From: Agelas oroides
Lineage: Eukaryota > Porifera > Demospongiae > Agelasida > Agelasidae
Assembly (NCBI GenBank): GCA_949130485.1
Contig: OX422199.1
Location: forward strand, 2,217,902 to 2,281,901
Length of the DNA stretch: 64,000 nucleotides
Direction: 5' to 3'
Shown: piece after piece, positions 13,449 to 30,000 of the stretch
How the letters are laid out: every line of letters begins with the position of its first letter
Numbering within the stretch: position 1 is the first letter of the stretch
Notes under the pieces: generated by a model
The model's database searches: none
Told to the model about the DNA's origin: nothing
Seen by the model: only the letters and a program-made list of their open reading frames with translations
Made by a program: the position numbers and the translations under genes

Positions 13449-14449
13449 GTGCAATACCGAATAGCGAATATAATATATGAAATTCACGCAAATTGACGGC
13501 TAACCCTAACACGGAACAAAGGTTGCACTAATGCAAGCAGCATATCAGCGTGAAGCGCAGGGAATAGAGAGTTTAAAAATGTAAGTCTTAGTCTGTGCAA
13601 TGAACGCACCAACCTCCACAAGCCTGCAAGCAAATCCATTTTACCCGAGGCCGTGCAATGCCCAATTAGCGCAGGTATATGAAATTCGCGCAAATTGACG
13701 GCAAAACCTAACACTGAACAAATGTTGCACTAAATGCAAGTAGCATATCAGCATGAAGCGCAGGGAATAGAGAGTTCGAAAATGTAAGCCGTTAGTCTGT
13801 GTAATGTACGCACCAACCTCTACAAGCCTGCAAACAAATCCATTTCACCCGAGGCCGTGCAATACAGAATAGAGAACATATATGAAATTCACACAAATTG
13901 ACGGCCAACCCTAACACGGAACAAAGTTTGCACTAATGCAAGCAGCATATTAGCGTGAAGCGCAGGGAATAGAGAGTTCAAAAATGTAAGCCGTTAGTCT
14001 GTGCAATGAACGCACCAACCTCCACAAGCCTGCACGCAGATCCATTTAACCCAACGCCGTGCAATGCTAAATAGCGAATATATATGAAATTCACACAAAT
14101 TGACGGCTAACACTAACACGGAAAAAAGGTTGCGCTAATGCAAGTAGCATATCAATGTGTAATGTACGCACCAACCTCTACAAGCCTGCAAACAAATCCA
14201 TTTCACCCGAGGCCGTGCAATACATTCTATATATATGAATATATAGAATGTATATATAAGAATATATATGAAATTCACACAAATTGACGGCCAACCCTAA
14301 CACGGAACAAAGTTTGCACTAATGCAAGCAGCATATTAGCGTGAAGCGCAGGGAATAGAGAGTTCAAAAATGTAAGCCGTTAGTCTGTGCAATGAACGCA
14401 CCAACCTCCGCATGCCTGCAAGCAAATCCATTTCACACGAGGTCGTGCA

Positions 14450-14933
14450 TAGTGTTGTTTTAGTTACTGGTTTTCTATTTTAGTTTTAGTTTTAGTTTTT
14501 TCATCCATGAGACTACTTTTAGTTTTAGTTTTAGTTATTTTGCATCTCAGAAACAAGTTTTAGTTTTAGTTTTAGTTATTTTGCATCTCAGAAAGAAGTT
14601 TTAGTTTTAGTTTTAGTTGGGCACTTTAGACTTAGTTTTAGTTTTGATTATAGTTATTTGTAGGAAAACAAGAATATCTTGGATCTAAAACAGGTTTTCT
14701 GCATATACTAAATACTGTTGTGCGTCGTTCCCAGAATAATACCCACTTTCATATCTTGGAACAATATTTAGTTTTAGTTATAGCTATTTTGTATCTCAGA
14801 AGCAAGTTTTAGTTTTAGTTTTAGTTATTTTGCATCTCAGAAAGGAGTTTTAGTTTTAGTTCAATTACTAAAAATGCTAACCTGTTACTAAAATATATTT
14901 TAGTTTTAGTTTTAGTTAACTAAAACAACACTA
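14450..14933. mobile_element. hAT-like miniature element rich in TTTTAG units, 8-bp TSD
   Basis: The element has perfect 17-bp terminal inverted repeats TAGTGTTGTTTTAGTTA and is flanked by GTCGTGCA at 14442-14449 and 14934-14941. The 8-bp duplication and a TAGNG-like terminus fit the hAT superfamily. The interior is dominated by irregular TTTTAGTTTTAG tandem units separated by GCATCTCAGAAA spacers. It carries no coding frame. Confidence 0.85.
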
Positions 14934-15340
14934 GTCGTGCAATGCCGAAATAGCGCAGATATATAAAATTCACGCAACTTGACGGCTAACACTAACCCTG
15001 AACAAGGGTTGCACTAATGCAAATAGCATATCAGTATGAAGCGTAGGAAATAGAGGGTTCAAAAATGTAAACCGTTAGTCTGTGCAATGAACGCACCAAC
15101 CTCTGCAAGCAAATCCATTTCACACGAGGTCGTGCAATGCTGAATTAGCGCAGATATATGAAATTCACGTAACTTAACGGCTAACCCTAACCCGGAACAA
15201 AGGTTGCACTAATGCAAGTAGCATTATTAGTGTGAAGCATAGGGAATAGAGAGTTCAAAAAGCCGTTAGTCTGTGCAATGAACGTATCAACCTCCACAAG
15301 CCTGCAAGCAAATCCATTTGACCCTAGGCCGTATAATGCC

Positions 15341-15708
15341 CAGTGGCGTAGCCAGGCTGGGGCACACTGGAGCACGTGCCCTAGCAACTAGAGGCCGTGC
15401 CCCACCAGTGCAGGAATTATCGGCGCTGATAGTATCGTTGTCGATCGCGAATCACGGTCTTGAAATCGAACGGCGCAGTATCGCTATGTATAATCCACAG
15501 AATTATGAGTCTCGTACGCTCACCGTACGCGAGTTTCCCGTATACATATGGCTTGAGAACCGACTTGGGAGGCTGTGAAATTAAAATAATTTTCTGGGGG
15601 AGCTTCCCAAGACCCCCTAAATACTTCTGCACTTCGCGCAGAAGTTCGTACAAACGTTGTGTGCCCATACTGTGCCCTAGCATCCGTGATGTCCTGGCTA
15701 CGCCACTG
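15341..15708. mobile_element. hAT-like miniature element (CAGTGGCGTAGCCAGG), 8-bp TSD
   Basis: The 368-bp element has terminal inverted repeats CAGTGGCGTAGCCAGG / CCTGGCTACGCCACTG. Its flanks ATAATGCC (15333-15340 and 15709-15716) are exact 8-bp duplications. CAGTGGCG termini with 8-bp duplications are typical of non-autonomous hAT elements in many animals. Confidence 0.9.
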
Positions 15709-15889
15709 ATAATGCCGAATCAGCGCAGTCAATGGAAATTCACGCAAATTCACGGCTAACCCTAACCCCTAACCCGGAGCAAACGTTGCACTAATGCAAG
15801 TAGCATATCAACAAGAAGCTAAGAGTATGTAGATTAAAAATGTAAACTCTCAGTTTGTACAATCAGCGCACAAACCTGTACGAGCCTGC

Positions 15890-16392
15890 TAACATGCCAC
15901 GTGCATTAGTGCAACTTTTTGCTTAGGGTGAGGGTTAGCCGTCAATTTGCATGACTTTCCAATGTCGGCGCTGAATCGCTGTTAATTGACCACGTACGGA
16001 AAGGGTTTGCTTCCACGCTTGTAGAGATTGGTGCGCTTATTGCACAGATTGAGAGATTACATTTTACTCCCATTCCCTTAGCTTCCTTTCGATATGCTAC
16101 GTGCATTAGTGCAACTTTTGCTCAGGGTTAGGGTTAGCCGCCATTTTGCATGAATTTCCAATTTCTGCGCTGATTCGCCGTTAATTGACCACGTACGAAA
16201 GGGGTTTGCTTCCAGGCTTGTAGAGATTGGTGCGTTTATTGCACAGACTGAGAGACTACATTTATAAACTCTCCATTCCCTTAGCTTCCTGTTTATATGC
16301 TACTTGCATTAGTGCAACGTTTGCTCCGGGTTAGAGTTAGCCGTGAATTTGCGTGAATTTCCATTGACTGCGCTGATTCGGCATTATACGGC
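15890..16392. repeat. Satellite block returned to forward orientation
   Basis: CATTAGTGCAACTTT and GAATTTCCATTGACTGCG appear again in forward orientation, with GGGTTAGGGTTAG next to them. The orientation switch lies near 15890-15905, where CTGCTAACATGCC meets ACGTGCATTAG. About 2.5 diverged monomers remain before satellite sequence ends near 16392. Confidence 0.8.
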
Positions 16393-16395
16393 GTT

Positions 16396-16918
16396 GTGAG
16401 ACGCGGATAGTCTAGGGTATCCAACCTGAAAAATGAAAGTGTGCGCATTGATTCCAAAACAGTGGTTTTTATAAGAGCTAACCCAGGCAAGAAAGAAACC
16501 ACAGAAGGATCGGGTTCGAATGTCAATTTTATTCGGAAACAGTGCACTTTTCCGGAAGTGGTAAGTCCCGCAAAATGGTACGTGACCAATATCAAGCCAT
16601 GGGCCTATATAGTTATCTCCCAAGAAACTTACCCTCACAGACCTAATGTATAACTCACTGCCATGTTTAAAGTAGCCTCGCTGGCAGTGGTCAGTGGTCT
16701 AGGAACGTTACCGGTTACGGCGAACTTAAATTTTTGGTCACGTGCCATTTTTCGGAATTTACCACTTCCGGAAAAGTGCACCGATCCCAAAAGAAATGAC
16801 ATGCGAACCCAATCCGTCTGTGGTTTCTTTCTTACCTGGGTTGGCTCTTATGAAAACCACTGTTTTTGGAACCAATGCGCACACTTTCGTATTTCAGGTT
16901 GGACACCCTAGGATACCT
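16396..16918. mobile_element. Fold-back element with about 190-bp imperfect arms
   Basis: The left arm (about 16400-16590) and right arm (about 16733-16918) are imperfect reverse complements: both contain GTGCGCA, AACCCAGG, CTTCCGGAA and GTGCAC blocks in mirrored order. The arms flank a 140-bp centre. Small open frames across the arms are mirror images and are not considered genes. Confidence 0.65.
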
Positions 16919-17240
16919 CAGCCACTGCAGGTACCTCAGACACCATGGACCCCTCAGACACCACGGACAACTCAGACACTGCAGGTACCTCAGACACCAT
17001 GGACACCTCAGACACTACAGGTACCTCAGACACCATGGACAACTCAGACACTGCAGGTACCTCAGACACCATGGATCCCTCAGACACCATGGACAACTCA
17101 GACACTGCAGGTACCTCAGACACCATGCATGGACACCTCAGACACCATGGACAACTCAGACACTGCAGGTACCTCAGACACCATGGACCCTTCAGACACT
17201 GTAGGTACCTCAGACACCATGGACACTGTAGGTACCTCAG
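16915..17240. repeat. 36-bp minisatellite built from two 18-bp half-units
   Basis: About nine copies alternate CTCAGACACCATGGAC and CTCAGACACTGCAGGTAC halves. The array abuts the right arm of the fold-back element. It is open in several frames on both strands because 36 is a multiple of 3, which does not imply coding. Confidence 0.9.
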
Positions 17241-18370
17241 ATCCAGGCAATATGGGCACCTAGGTAAGAGGCCTGCTAAAGGGCAACCACACTACTGACT
17301 TTCTCTCTCTGTAAAATAGGGCTTAGATACAGCGTATCGCGTGGCCACACCCCGCGGCCGTCCCTGCGGGGGTAGGTAGGTGCAGGGTGAAACGTCACAC
17401 TTACATCACATTGCCACAAGTGACACCGCGTATCGCCGGACTTCGGACCAGGCTCAAGCTTGGCCAGGAGGGCAAGACCATAGATAGTAGAGTGACACTC
17501 TACTATCTATGGCAAGACAAAGGTGTTCGTCACTTTTTTTAAACCCCCCCCCCCCCCCCCCAAAAAAAAAAAAAAAGGAATAAAATCCATTTCCTGTCCC
17601 TTTTACCCTGCACCCTGCACCTAGCGGGGGTACGGGTGTAGACCGTATAACGCCTGGCCAGTGCGGGGGGGGGGGGGGGGGGGGGGGGGCATGACCTTTG
17701 ACCTCTAGGAACCTATTAAGAATGCACGTGTTCAAGCGGAGAGTCAATGGCTGTGCGGTGAAGTAGGAAAAAGGAGTCGGTAGGTGTAGCTGTACTGTGT
17801 AGATACTAGATGTAGCTATCATATGTAGCTAGTATAAGCTTAAAATGGATAATTCTCTGGACTGTGTATGCTGCTGCTTTTCATTTTCTTCCAATGTGTT
17901 TCCTTCCCATGCACGTTTAGAATAACTTCTTGGCAGAACAGAGGGTGCATTGTATGCCATCATGAGTAGAGGTAAGCCATACAGAGTCTTGCAAGCCAGA
18001 CACATCCCATCCCAGCGTGAATCACCTTCGGTATCACACAAAGAGAAGAAGGGTCTAGTGGCTCTTACAAGTCCAGGGAGAGCTGTACACACAATAGCGG
18101 TAACATAGAGGCTCTAGGTCATGTGCTGGGAATAGAAGGAGGAGGAAAACACAATTGCTTTCAGTATCATGCACAAGGAAGGGCTGATCTTTAAGAGGGT
18201 TTCATACGCTACACAGGCATTTGAGTGTGGCCAATCAGACGGGGAGAGGGAGAATGGCTACTGAAATATTTGGGGTCTTTTTTCCACATAATAGTCAAAG
18301 CTATACTGCTTCAAAAAAATGGTCAAAATGAAATATATATCTTAGTTTCCAGTTCACATAGGAGTACATG
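17241..18370. other. Gene-poor stretch with homopolymers
   Basis: Holds poly-C followed by poly-A at about 17537-17577, a long poly-G at about 17666-17690, and a hairpin CATAGATAGTAGAGTG / CACTCTACTATCTATG near 17479-17512. A - strand frame at 17829-18092 is open for 87 codons, but I do not recognise its product and see no supporting splice context. The missing first exon(s) of the downstream death-domain gene may lie here. Confidence 0.5.
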
Positions 18371-18371
18371 T

Positions 18372-18729
18372 AGCCTCATTCCCAGGCCCTGCCCAAGCTT
18401 TTCATCGCTTGCAGTATGATATCGTTTCTCACGTAAGGGACGTCAGGATAGAAAGAATGGTAGAAAAGGTTTAATTGTATGTGGGTGCAGTGGGACTCAG
18501 AACAGCAAGAAGAGCAAAGATAGCTGATAACCTACTACACATATCTAGCTAGTAGGAGGCGACTGTCATACACACTAAGCATAGAGTATGTAGTTGGTTG
18601 AACAATATGTGAAATGCTGCCTGTTTGTTCTGAGAATATTGTGTCTTGCTCACGTGAGAAAAGATACCAGACTCTCCCCACTTTTCCGTACTGCACGCGA
18701 CAAAAAGCTTTGGTCTGGGAATGAGGCTA
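18372..18729. mobile_element. TAGCCTCATTCCCAGG-ended miniature element
   Basis: Left end TAGCCTCATTCCCAGGCCC and right end CTGGGAATGAGGCTA are inverted repeats, with a second mirrored block around TCTCACGTAAG / GCTCACGTGAGA. It belongs to the 9-bp-TSD group seen elsewhere, but the flanks no longer show a clear duplication. It ends only 56 bp before the first recognisable death-domain exon. Confidence 0.7.
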
Positions 18730-18785
18730 CATAGACATAGACATAACGTTACTTTTAACTTTGCTGGTTGCATTTCTGTCTCCAG

Positions 18786-23299
<4,514 letters not shown>

Positions 23300-24079
23300 T
23301 CCTGTATCAATCTACTTTATCAATCTACTGTTTCTTCATTGTAATATTTGACACACAAGAACTGGCTTATTGGGTTCAATCATAGATTTTACTTAGTTCA
23401 ACTTGTTTCATCACATCAGCATCTGTTCAGTTATCCCAATCTGGTTATGTTAGTATGACATTGTTTCATTAGTACAAGGTCTGAATTTTGTGTTAATTAT
23501 CTCAGTTTTATTTATTATCATCAGTCATTTCATTATTACCTCTGTATTATAGCAACCATTTTTAATTATCTGCAGCTTCACTATGACAGAAAGCTGTTTG
23601 TGTTGAGTATTGCAGCTATTATTATGACATTGTGTTCATTGTTCATTTCAAGCTAGCAGTCATTTAAAAAGTAAAACAACTTTCAACGGCAACCAGTGAC
23701 CCGAGTGTATGAGAGTGTATTGCCTTCAGTTAGGGAACCCTTCTATTCTGGATACCTTGGGACCAAGAACAGAGGTCATAACATCCTCATTTTCAGGGAT
23801 TCATAATTGAAGATCATTTTGAACTAAAACTTGAGTTTCTGCTTGCTGCTACAAATTAATAATCAACTATATTGCATATACTGAGACATAGCAGTGAGTC
23901 TCTAATTAGTAATTATCCATACAATTTGTAGCTACATGCATTTATCTACTGTTGACAAAAAAAACCAACAAATATAGCTATTTGGGGGAATCACCATATT
24001 ATTGTACGAAGCTATTGTAAATTTGTGGGGAATCACATAAGCATACTGCAGACCCGACGACTGGTAGTACGGTTTCAAA
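23300..24079. other. Intergenic region between the patatin-like gene and CARD gene A
   Basis: AT-rich 3' flank followed by the CARD gene A promoter. From 24015 (TGTAAATTTGTGGGGAATC) to the start codon the sequence is duplicated inside intron 1 of gene A. No coding frame or RNA gene is recognised. Confidence 0.6.
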
Positions 24080-27000
24080 ATGGAGTCTGAGCCACAGTGT
24101 AATATTCTTCGGAGACTGCTGCCATCCTGCCTCGAGCTACTGCATGTTCAAGACGTGAAGCCTCATCTCCTCTCAGCAAGTATTATTAACTTCCATGAGT
24201 ATGAGGAACTAACGATTGGCCCTCTCCTCCACACACAACGGGACCTGACAGAGAAGCTTCTGTTAGTGCTGGCAAGAAAAGGACCCTGTTGCGCAGCCCA
24301 GCTGCTGCAAGCCCTGGAAAGGTCAGTAGAGTGCCAGGCTCCACAGGTTAGCCACTACCCACTGATTGCCAAGCTGAAGGGAGCCCTGGAGATGCCTAGA
24401 TGCTCAGCACCATGTGGACTGCAGGCAGGTTGTGTTGAGGCCAATGGAGGACTCAATGGAACATCTAATGGAACACCAGGTAACCAATTCATATATTAAC
24501 TAGCTACATATAGATCATAATAGCTGAAAGGTGTCCATTGTATGTATAAGTAACTTCACTACTGAAGTGACTATGTAGCTACTCAGAGCTACTTCATGTC
24601 AAGTTGTGGCTAGCTAGCTGCATGATAGTGTGGAGTGAAAGTCCAACTGGACTCTCCATTGCCAGTAATGCATCTCACCATCAAAGGCAGACCTGGACAT
24701 GTCACCTATGCTTATGTGCAGTTTCATATTGTAGCTGTGTAAATTTGTGGGGAATCACATAAGCCATAACAAATATTGTAGTGCAGACCCAACGACGACT
24801 GCTAGTATGGTTTTAAAATGGAGTCTGAGCCACAGTGTAATATTCTTAGGAGGCTGCTGCCTTTCTGGCTCAAGCTACTGCATGTTCAAGACGTGATGCC
24901 TCACCTCCTCTCAGCAAGTATTATTACCTTTCACCTAATAGTGCTTATGTGCAGTAATTTAAAAGGGCTGTAAACAAGGCTATACCCTCGCAACCCTTGC
25001 AGGCAGTGTAATGAATGGGAGCTACGATCCGTTGTACACTTTCCCAGGAGCCTCAAATGAACCTGTTCAACTGATGCGGTATGACTATATCCAGAGGGAT
25101 GAGAATTCAAAGCTATTGGTGAGACTAGCCTCAGAGTCACGGCAAATGCGTGAGGGCTTCACAACATTTGTCCTGAAAGTGGCCTCCTTACTTCAGTCAA
25201 AGTCAGTCAGCATTGATGAGGTACAACTAGCTCTTGAAAGCCAGCTTGGTTCTGGTAACATTGACGAATACTTACAGAGAAAAATCGATTTTGCGAGAAG
25301 TATTCCGGCTCTTTTACGTGCAGCCATGCCTTTCTCTTCCTGGTACAACTATGACCTGATTGGATATCTTGCGAAACATTTTGGAGGAGAGGAAGGGCAA
25401 GCACTGGTGTGCAGTTACGAATACCAGCTCAAATCCCACCTCCTCAAGCGAGTCATAGAGTGCCCTCCACTGTCTTGCCTTCACAAAGTACCAAACGGAT
25501 TTGAGAGCATCTCTGTCAAGGTGGACTGGGAGTACAGAAGGTACACCATCCAGAACATCACCATCTTTAAGGAGAAGCTCTGCAAGCTCTTGAATCAACA
25601 AGATCCAAGTGTCTTCATTCTCAAGTCAGTAGAGGAAGGATGTGTCTTCATGACTTGGGTTGTGCCTGCTACTGTTGCCCAGCAGATTCGATCCAGTGTG
25701 GCCGCTGCCATGGCAGGCCTTGCAGCAGAGAGAGTCCTCCGCTTCAGTGTTGGTACAGACGTCTTTATTGACCAGGTACCATTGATCACTGATATCCTAA
25801 GAAATGATGTGTCCAAACAAGTGATGTATAAATTTGAAGAAATTTTGAGACCAAGTCAGAAAGTTGACAAAAATAATTGATGACTGAATACTTTGTATTA
25901 TTAAGAAGCAAAAAAAAATCGCATAAGCACTTGTCTGCTAGTCAGTTACTCACGTATATATCCTTCTGACAGAAGCACATGGATATATAACAAACTGGTA
26001 TCAAGCTTATCAAGCCACCAAGGACAGTTGATGTGCCCTTTACAGTGTACACTAACTAGCAAACAAGCATCTGTGCTAGCACTCGATGGGATTGCAAGTT
26101 GGGTTAGCACAAGACTCACCATGGTACTCCCCAGTTCAGTAAGCCATAAAACTGGAGTAACAATTTTTCAACTGAGTGGTTTTATTAAATTTCTGTTAAC
26201 CACGGCACTTGTATGTATGTACCATATATGGTACTGGTTTATCCCTCATCATATTTGTTGGTAAACAGCTGCAGTGCTCATCAAGGAGCAAATAAATGTT
26301 GGTAAACAGCTGCAGTGCTCATCAAGGAGCAAATAAATGTTGGTAAACAGCTGCAGTGCTCATCAAGGAGCAAATAAATGTTGGTAAACAGCTGCAGTGC
26401 TCATCAAGGAGCAAATAAATGTTGGTAAACAGCTGCAGTGCTCATCAAGGAGCAAATAAATGTTGGTAAACAGCTGCAGTGCTCATCAAGGAGCAAATAA
26501 ATGTTGGTAAACAGCTGCAGTGCTCATCAAGGAGCAAATAAATGTTGGTAAACAGCTGCAGTGCTCATCAAGGAGCAAATAAATGTTGGTAAACACACTG
26601 TAAAAACATTTGGGTTACTTCAACCATATTTTGGTCATCTCAGTTGCATGCCTGTTGTGTAAGTGAAACATTAGCTATGAACGTCATCAAGGGATGCTTA
26701 CAATTTGAATCAAAGTGTAGTTGAGAAGCTTCTCCCTTTAGTTAGATTAGGATCATCTTGCAGAAAGCCTATAAATCAGCATTTCTGGTAAGGTTTGGTG
26801 TTTCTTAGATCCTACACATCCGCCCCTGGAGGAGTTCCTTGGATGCATGGTTATCCAGGAATGTAGCCAAATAGCTAGGCTTTCTGCAAGAAGATCCTAA
26901 GTTAACAAAAAGGAGAAGCGTCTCAACTACACTTAAGCTTTCAATCAATTGGAAGCATCCCTTGAAGTTTGTAACGTGTCACGTACACAACAGGCATGCA

Positions 27001-30000
27001 ACTGAGATGACCATAATATGGTTGAAGTAACCCAAATGTTTTTACAGTGCAGCTGCAGTGCTCATCAAGGAGCAAATAAATGTTGGTAAACAGCTGCAGT
27101 GCTCATCAAGGAGCAAATTAATGTTGGTAAACAGCTGCAGTGCTCATCAAGGAGCAAATTAATGTTGGTAAACAGCTGCAGTGCTCATCAAGGAGCAAAT
27201 TAATGTTGGTAAACAGCTGCAGTGCTCATCAAGGAGCAAATTAATGTTGGTAAACAGCTGCAGTGCTCATCAAGGAGCAAATTAATGTTGGTAAACAGCT
27301 GCAGTGCTCATCAAGGAGCAAATTAATGTTGGTAAACAGCTGCGTGCTCATCAAGGAGCAAATTAATGTTGGTAAACAGCTGCAGTGCTCATCAAGGAGC
27401 AAATTAATGTTGGTAAACAGCTGCAGTGCTCATCAAGGAGCAAATTAATGTTGGTAAACAGCTGCAGTGCTCATCAAGGAGCAAATTAATGTTGGTAAAC
27501 AGCTGCAGTGCTCATCAAGGAGCAAATTAATGTTGGTAAACAGCTGCAGTGCTCATCAAGGAGCAAATTAATGTTGGTAAACAGCTGCAGTGCTCATCAA
27601 GGAGCAAATTAATGTTGGTAAACAGCTGCAGTGCTCATCAAGGAGCAAATTAATGTTGGTAAACAGCTGCAGTGCTCATCAAGGAGCAAATTAATGTTGG
27701 TAAACAGCTGCAGTGCTCATCAAGGAGCAAATTAATGTTGGTAAACAGCTGCAGTGCTCATCAAGGAGCAAATTAATGTTGGTAAACAGCTGCAGTGCTC
27801 ATCAAGGAGCAAATTAATGTTGGTAAACAGCTGCAGTGCTCATCAAGGAGCAAATTAATGTTGGTAAACAGCTGCAGTGCTCATCAAGGAGCAAATTAAT
27901 GTTGGTAAACAGCTGCAGTGCTCATCAAGGAGCAAATTAATGTTGGTAAACAGCTGCAGTGCTCATCAAGGAGCAAATTAATGTTGGTAAACAGCTGCAG
28001 TGCTCATCAAGGAGCAAATTAATGTTGGTAAACAGCTGCAGTGCTCATCAAGGAGCAAATTAATGTTGGTAAACAGCTGCAGTGCTCATCAAGGAGCAAA
28101 TTAATGTTGGTAAACAGCTGCAGTGCTCATCAAGGAGCAAATTAATGTTGGTAAACAGCTGCAGTGCTCATCAAGGAGCAAATTAATGTTGGTAAACAGC
28201 TGCAGTGCTCATCAAGGAGCAAATTAATGTTGGTAAACAGCTGCAGTGCTCATCAAGGAGCAAATTAATGTTGGTAAACAGCTGCAGTGCTCATCAAGGA
28301 GCAAATTAATGTTGGTAAACAGCTGCAGTGCTCATCAAGGAGCAAATTAATGTTGGTAAACAGCTGCAGTGCTCATCAAGGAGCAAATTAATGTTGGTAA
28401 ACAGCTGCAGTGCTCATCAAGGAGCAAATTAATGTTGGTAAACAGCTGCAGTGCTCATCAAGGAGCAAATAAATATTGGTAAACAGCGCTCATTGGTAAA
28501 AGAGTGAGCAATGGAATATAGTATAAAGCTGTAAATGGAAAACTATCATTTGTATGTTGTCTTTGGTATTGCTATGTAAACATTATAAGGATGTTAACAG
28601 ACAACTATATATGATTATAAGTCTCAAATGATACCTGCTTTTCTTTCGATGTGCAGACACCACCTCCTCACGATGGAAGAACAAGACACTTAACTAGAAG
28701 TCTACACAGTTCAACAGAGGGTGTGGGTTGTCACCAACATCAGAGCCAGCGTTCTTCTTCGTCTGACAAACCCCCAACAGTCATGATCTGGGGCTCTAAT
28801 GGAAGTACTGCAGAGACAAATTTACAGTACGTTGGAAGTAGTTTTGTTTGTGGATTGAGTTTTTGAGAAAGAAAGTCCTTTGATAGCTCCTCACTGTGCA
28901 GAGCTAATACAATGCAAACGTGGGTCTTTTGAACGTCACTGATCCACTGGGGCTCTGGCATTGGACCTGAGGATAGATACACAGTTTGATTTTTAGGGTA
29001 GAGCTCCTTTAGGAATTGTAGCGTAGATCGGGAAATTTTCATGTTAAAAATAATTTGTGTGAAAAATGTTCGTGGTGTTAAATTTTCACAGTTTCGTTCA
29101 ATCCACGAAATTTTTTTTAATGGTTGATGGTTACAATATGGACGAGCGCCTGGAGCGTTCCTAGCGTTTAGTCTACTATACGAGATATCGGGAGAGGCAG
29201 GTATCGCTAGCTGTAGTTGTCGATCTGACATTTACCTCGGGGGGTGGGGACTTCTGTGCATGCTTATTCAATGATCATTGCCACGTAAGTTTTTTGTTTT
29301 CGCGTGTTAAATTTTCGCAGTTGGTCTCGACCGTAAATATTTTAACAGCGGAATTTTCCTGATCTACCCTGCACAGTGTGTACCTAAGTACTTTTGCTGC
29401 AACCTTGTTACTGTGCTACATCGTTTGTGGGTAATGTCTAGCTACTACAGAGCAGACAGCTACATCTCAGCTGAGATTGTGCAAGTGTAGGTTAATCACT
29501 GGTTCTCTTCTGAACCTCACAGAGACTTGCACTATATGTACAATCAGTTGTCATGGAAATGGATGTCACCTTGTAAGAGTTCATAACAGCAAGAGTGTGC
29601 AACTCCCATTACCTGGCATCTGGATAGTTAGTCTCGGAGCCAGACCCTTGCATGCGGAGAGTCTGGTAAACTTGCATACATAAACTCTTATGATATGGCC
29701 TCCTCACAGGCTTCCTATGCAGTAATTGAAGGTGTTGATTGGGTGCAAATATGCATGTGCTCAATTAGCTACTGTAGACTGTCGCTACCAGTGAAGATAC
29801 TAGTAACGAAGCGACCATTTGATAGTACCTTGGAGAGCGCCACTGCTACTTTTGGCAGGCAATTTAAACAGCGAATAGCAGAGGTCAGGTCACAATGTTG
29901 CTAGTTCTGTTCACTCATGATTAAAACATTAAAATTAAAGGAAAAGTTTCATAGTCCATTGAGTTAAATAGCCCCAGAGTGGTTGATCTATGTGTGTACA

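Larger units (their letters stand above)
12226..15890. repeat. Satellite family C, same superfamily in reverse orientation
   Basis: The shared landmarks now read as reverse complements (GTTGCACTAATGCAA, TGGAAATTCACGCAAATT, CGCACCAACCTCC). Monomers are more diverged and of variable length. Many carry CTAACCCTAAC beside the GGAACAAAG block, and 12603-12637 has several consecutive CCCTAA-like units, resembling metazoan telomere repeat. The array is broken by three transposon insertions annotated separately. A short palindromic AT stretch (ATATATAGAATGTATATAT) lies at about 14228-14270. Confidence 0.85.

Noticed and set aside
1-16392. CRISPR-like regularly spaced repeats
   Set aside because: Units are contiguous 190-bp monomers without short repeat plus unique spacer structure, and the genome is eukaryotic.
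16742-17298. Asp/Thr/Ser-rich low-complexity protein (DTSDTMDNSDTAG repeats)
   Set aside because: It comes from the 36-bp minisatellite, which is open in several frames on both strands, and the flanks belong to a fold-back element.
17829-18092. 87-codon - strand frame as a small gene
   Set aside because: No recognisable domain, no clear promoter or splice partners, and the surrounding region is repeat-rich.
25776-25880. Simple ending of CARD gene A at the stop codon at 25878
   Set aside because: The paralogue has a strong donor at the same place, and the downstream Ser-rich exons join in frame, so the 5-exon form is preferred; the short form is kept only as a possible isoform.
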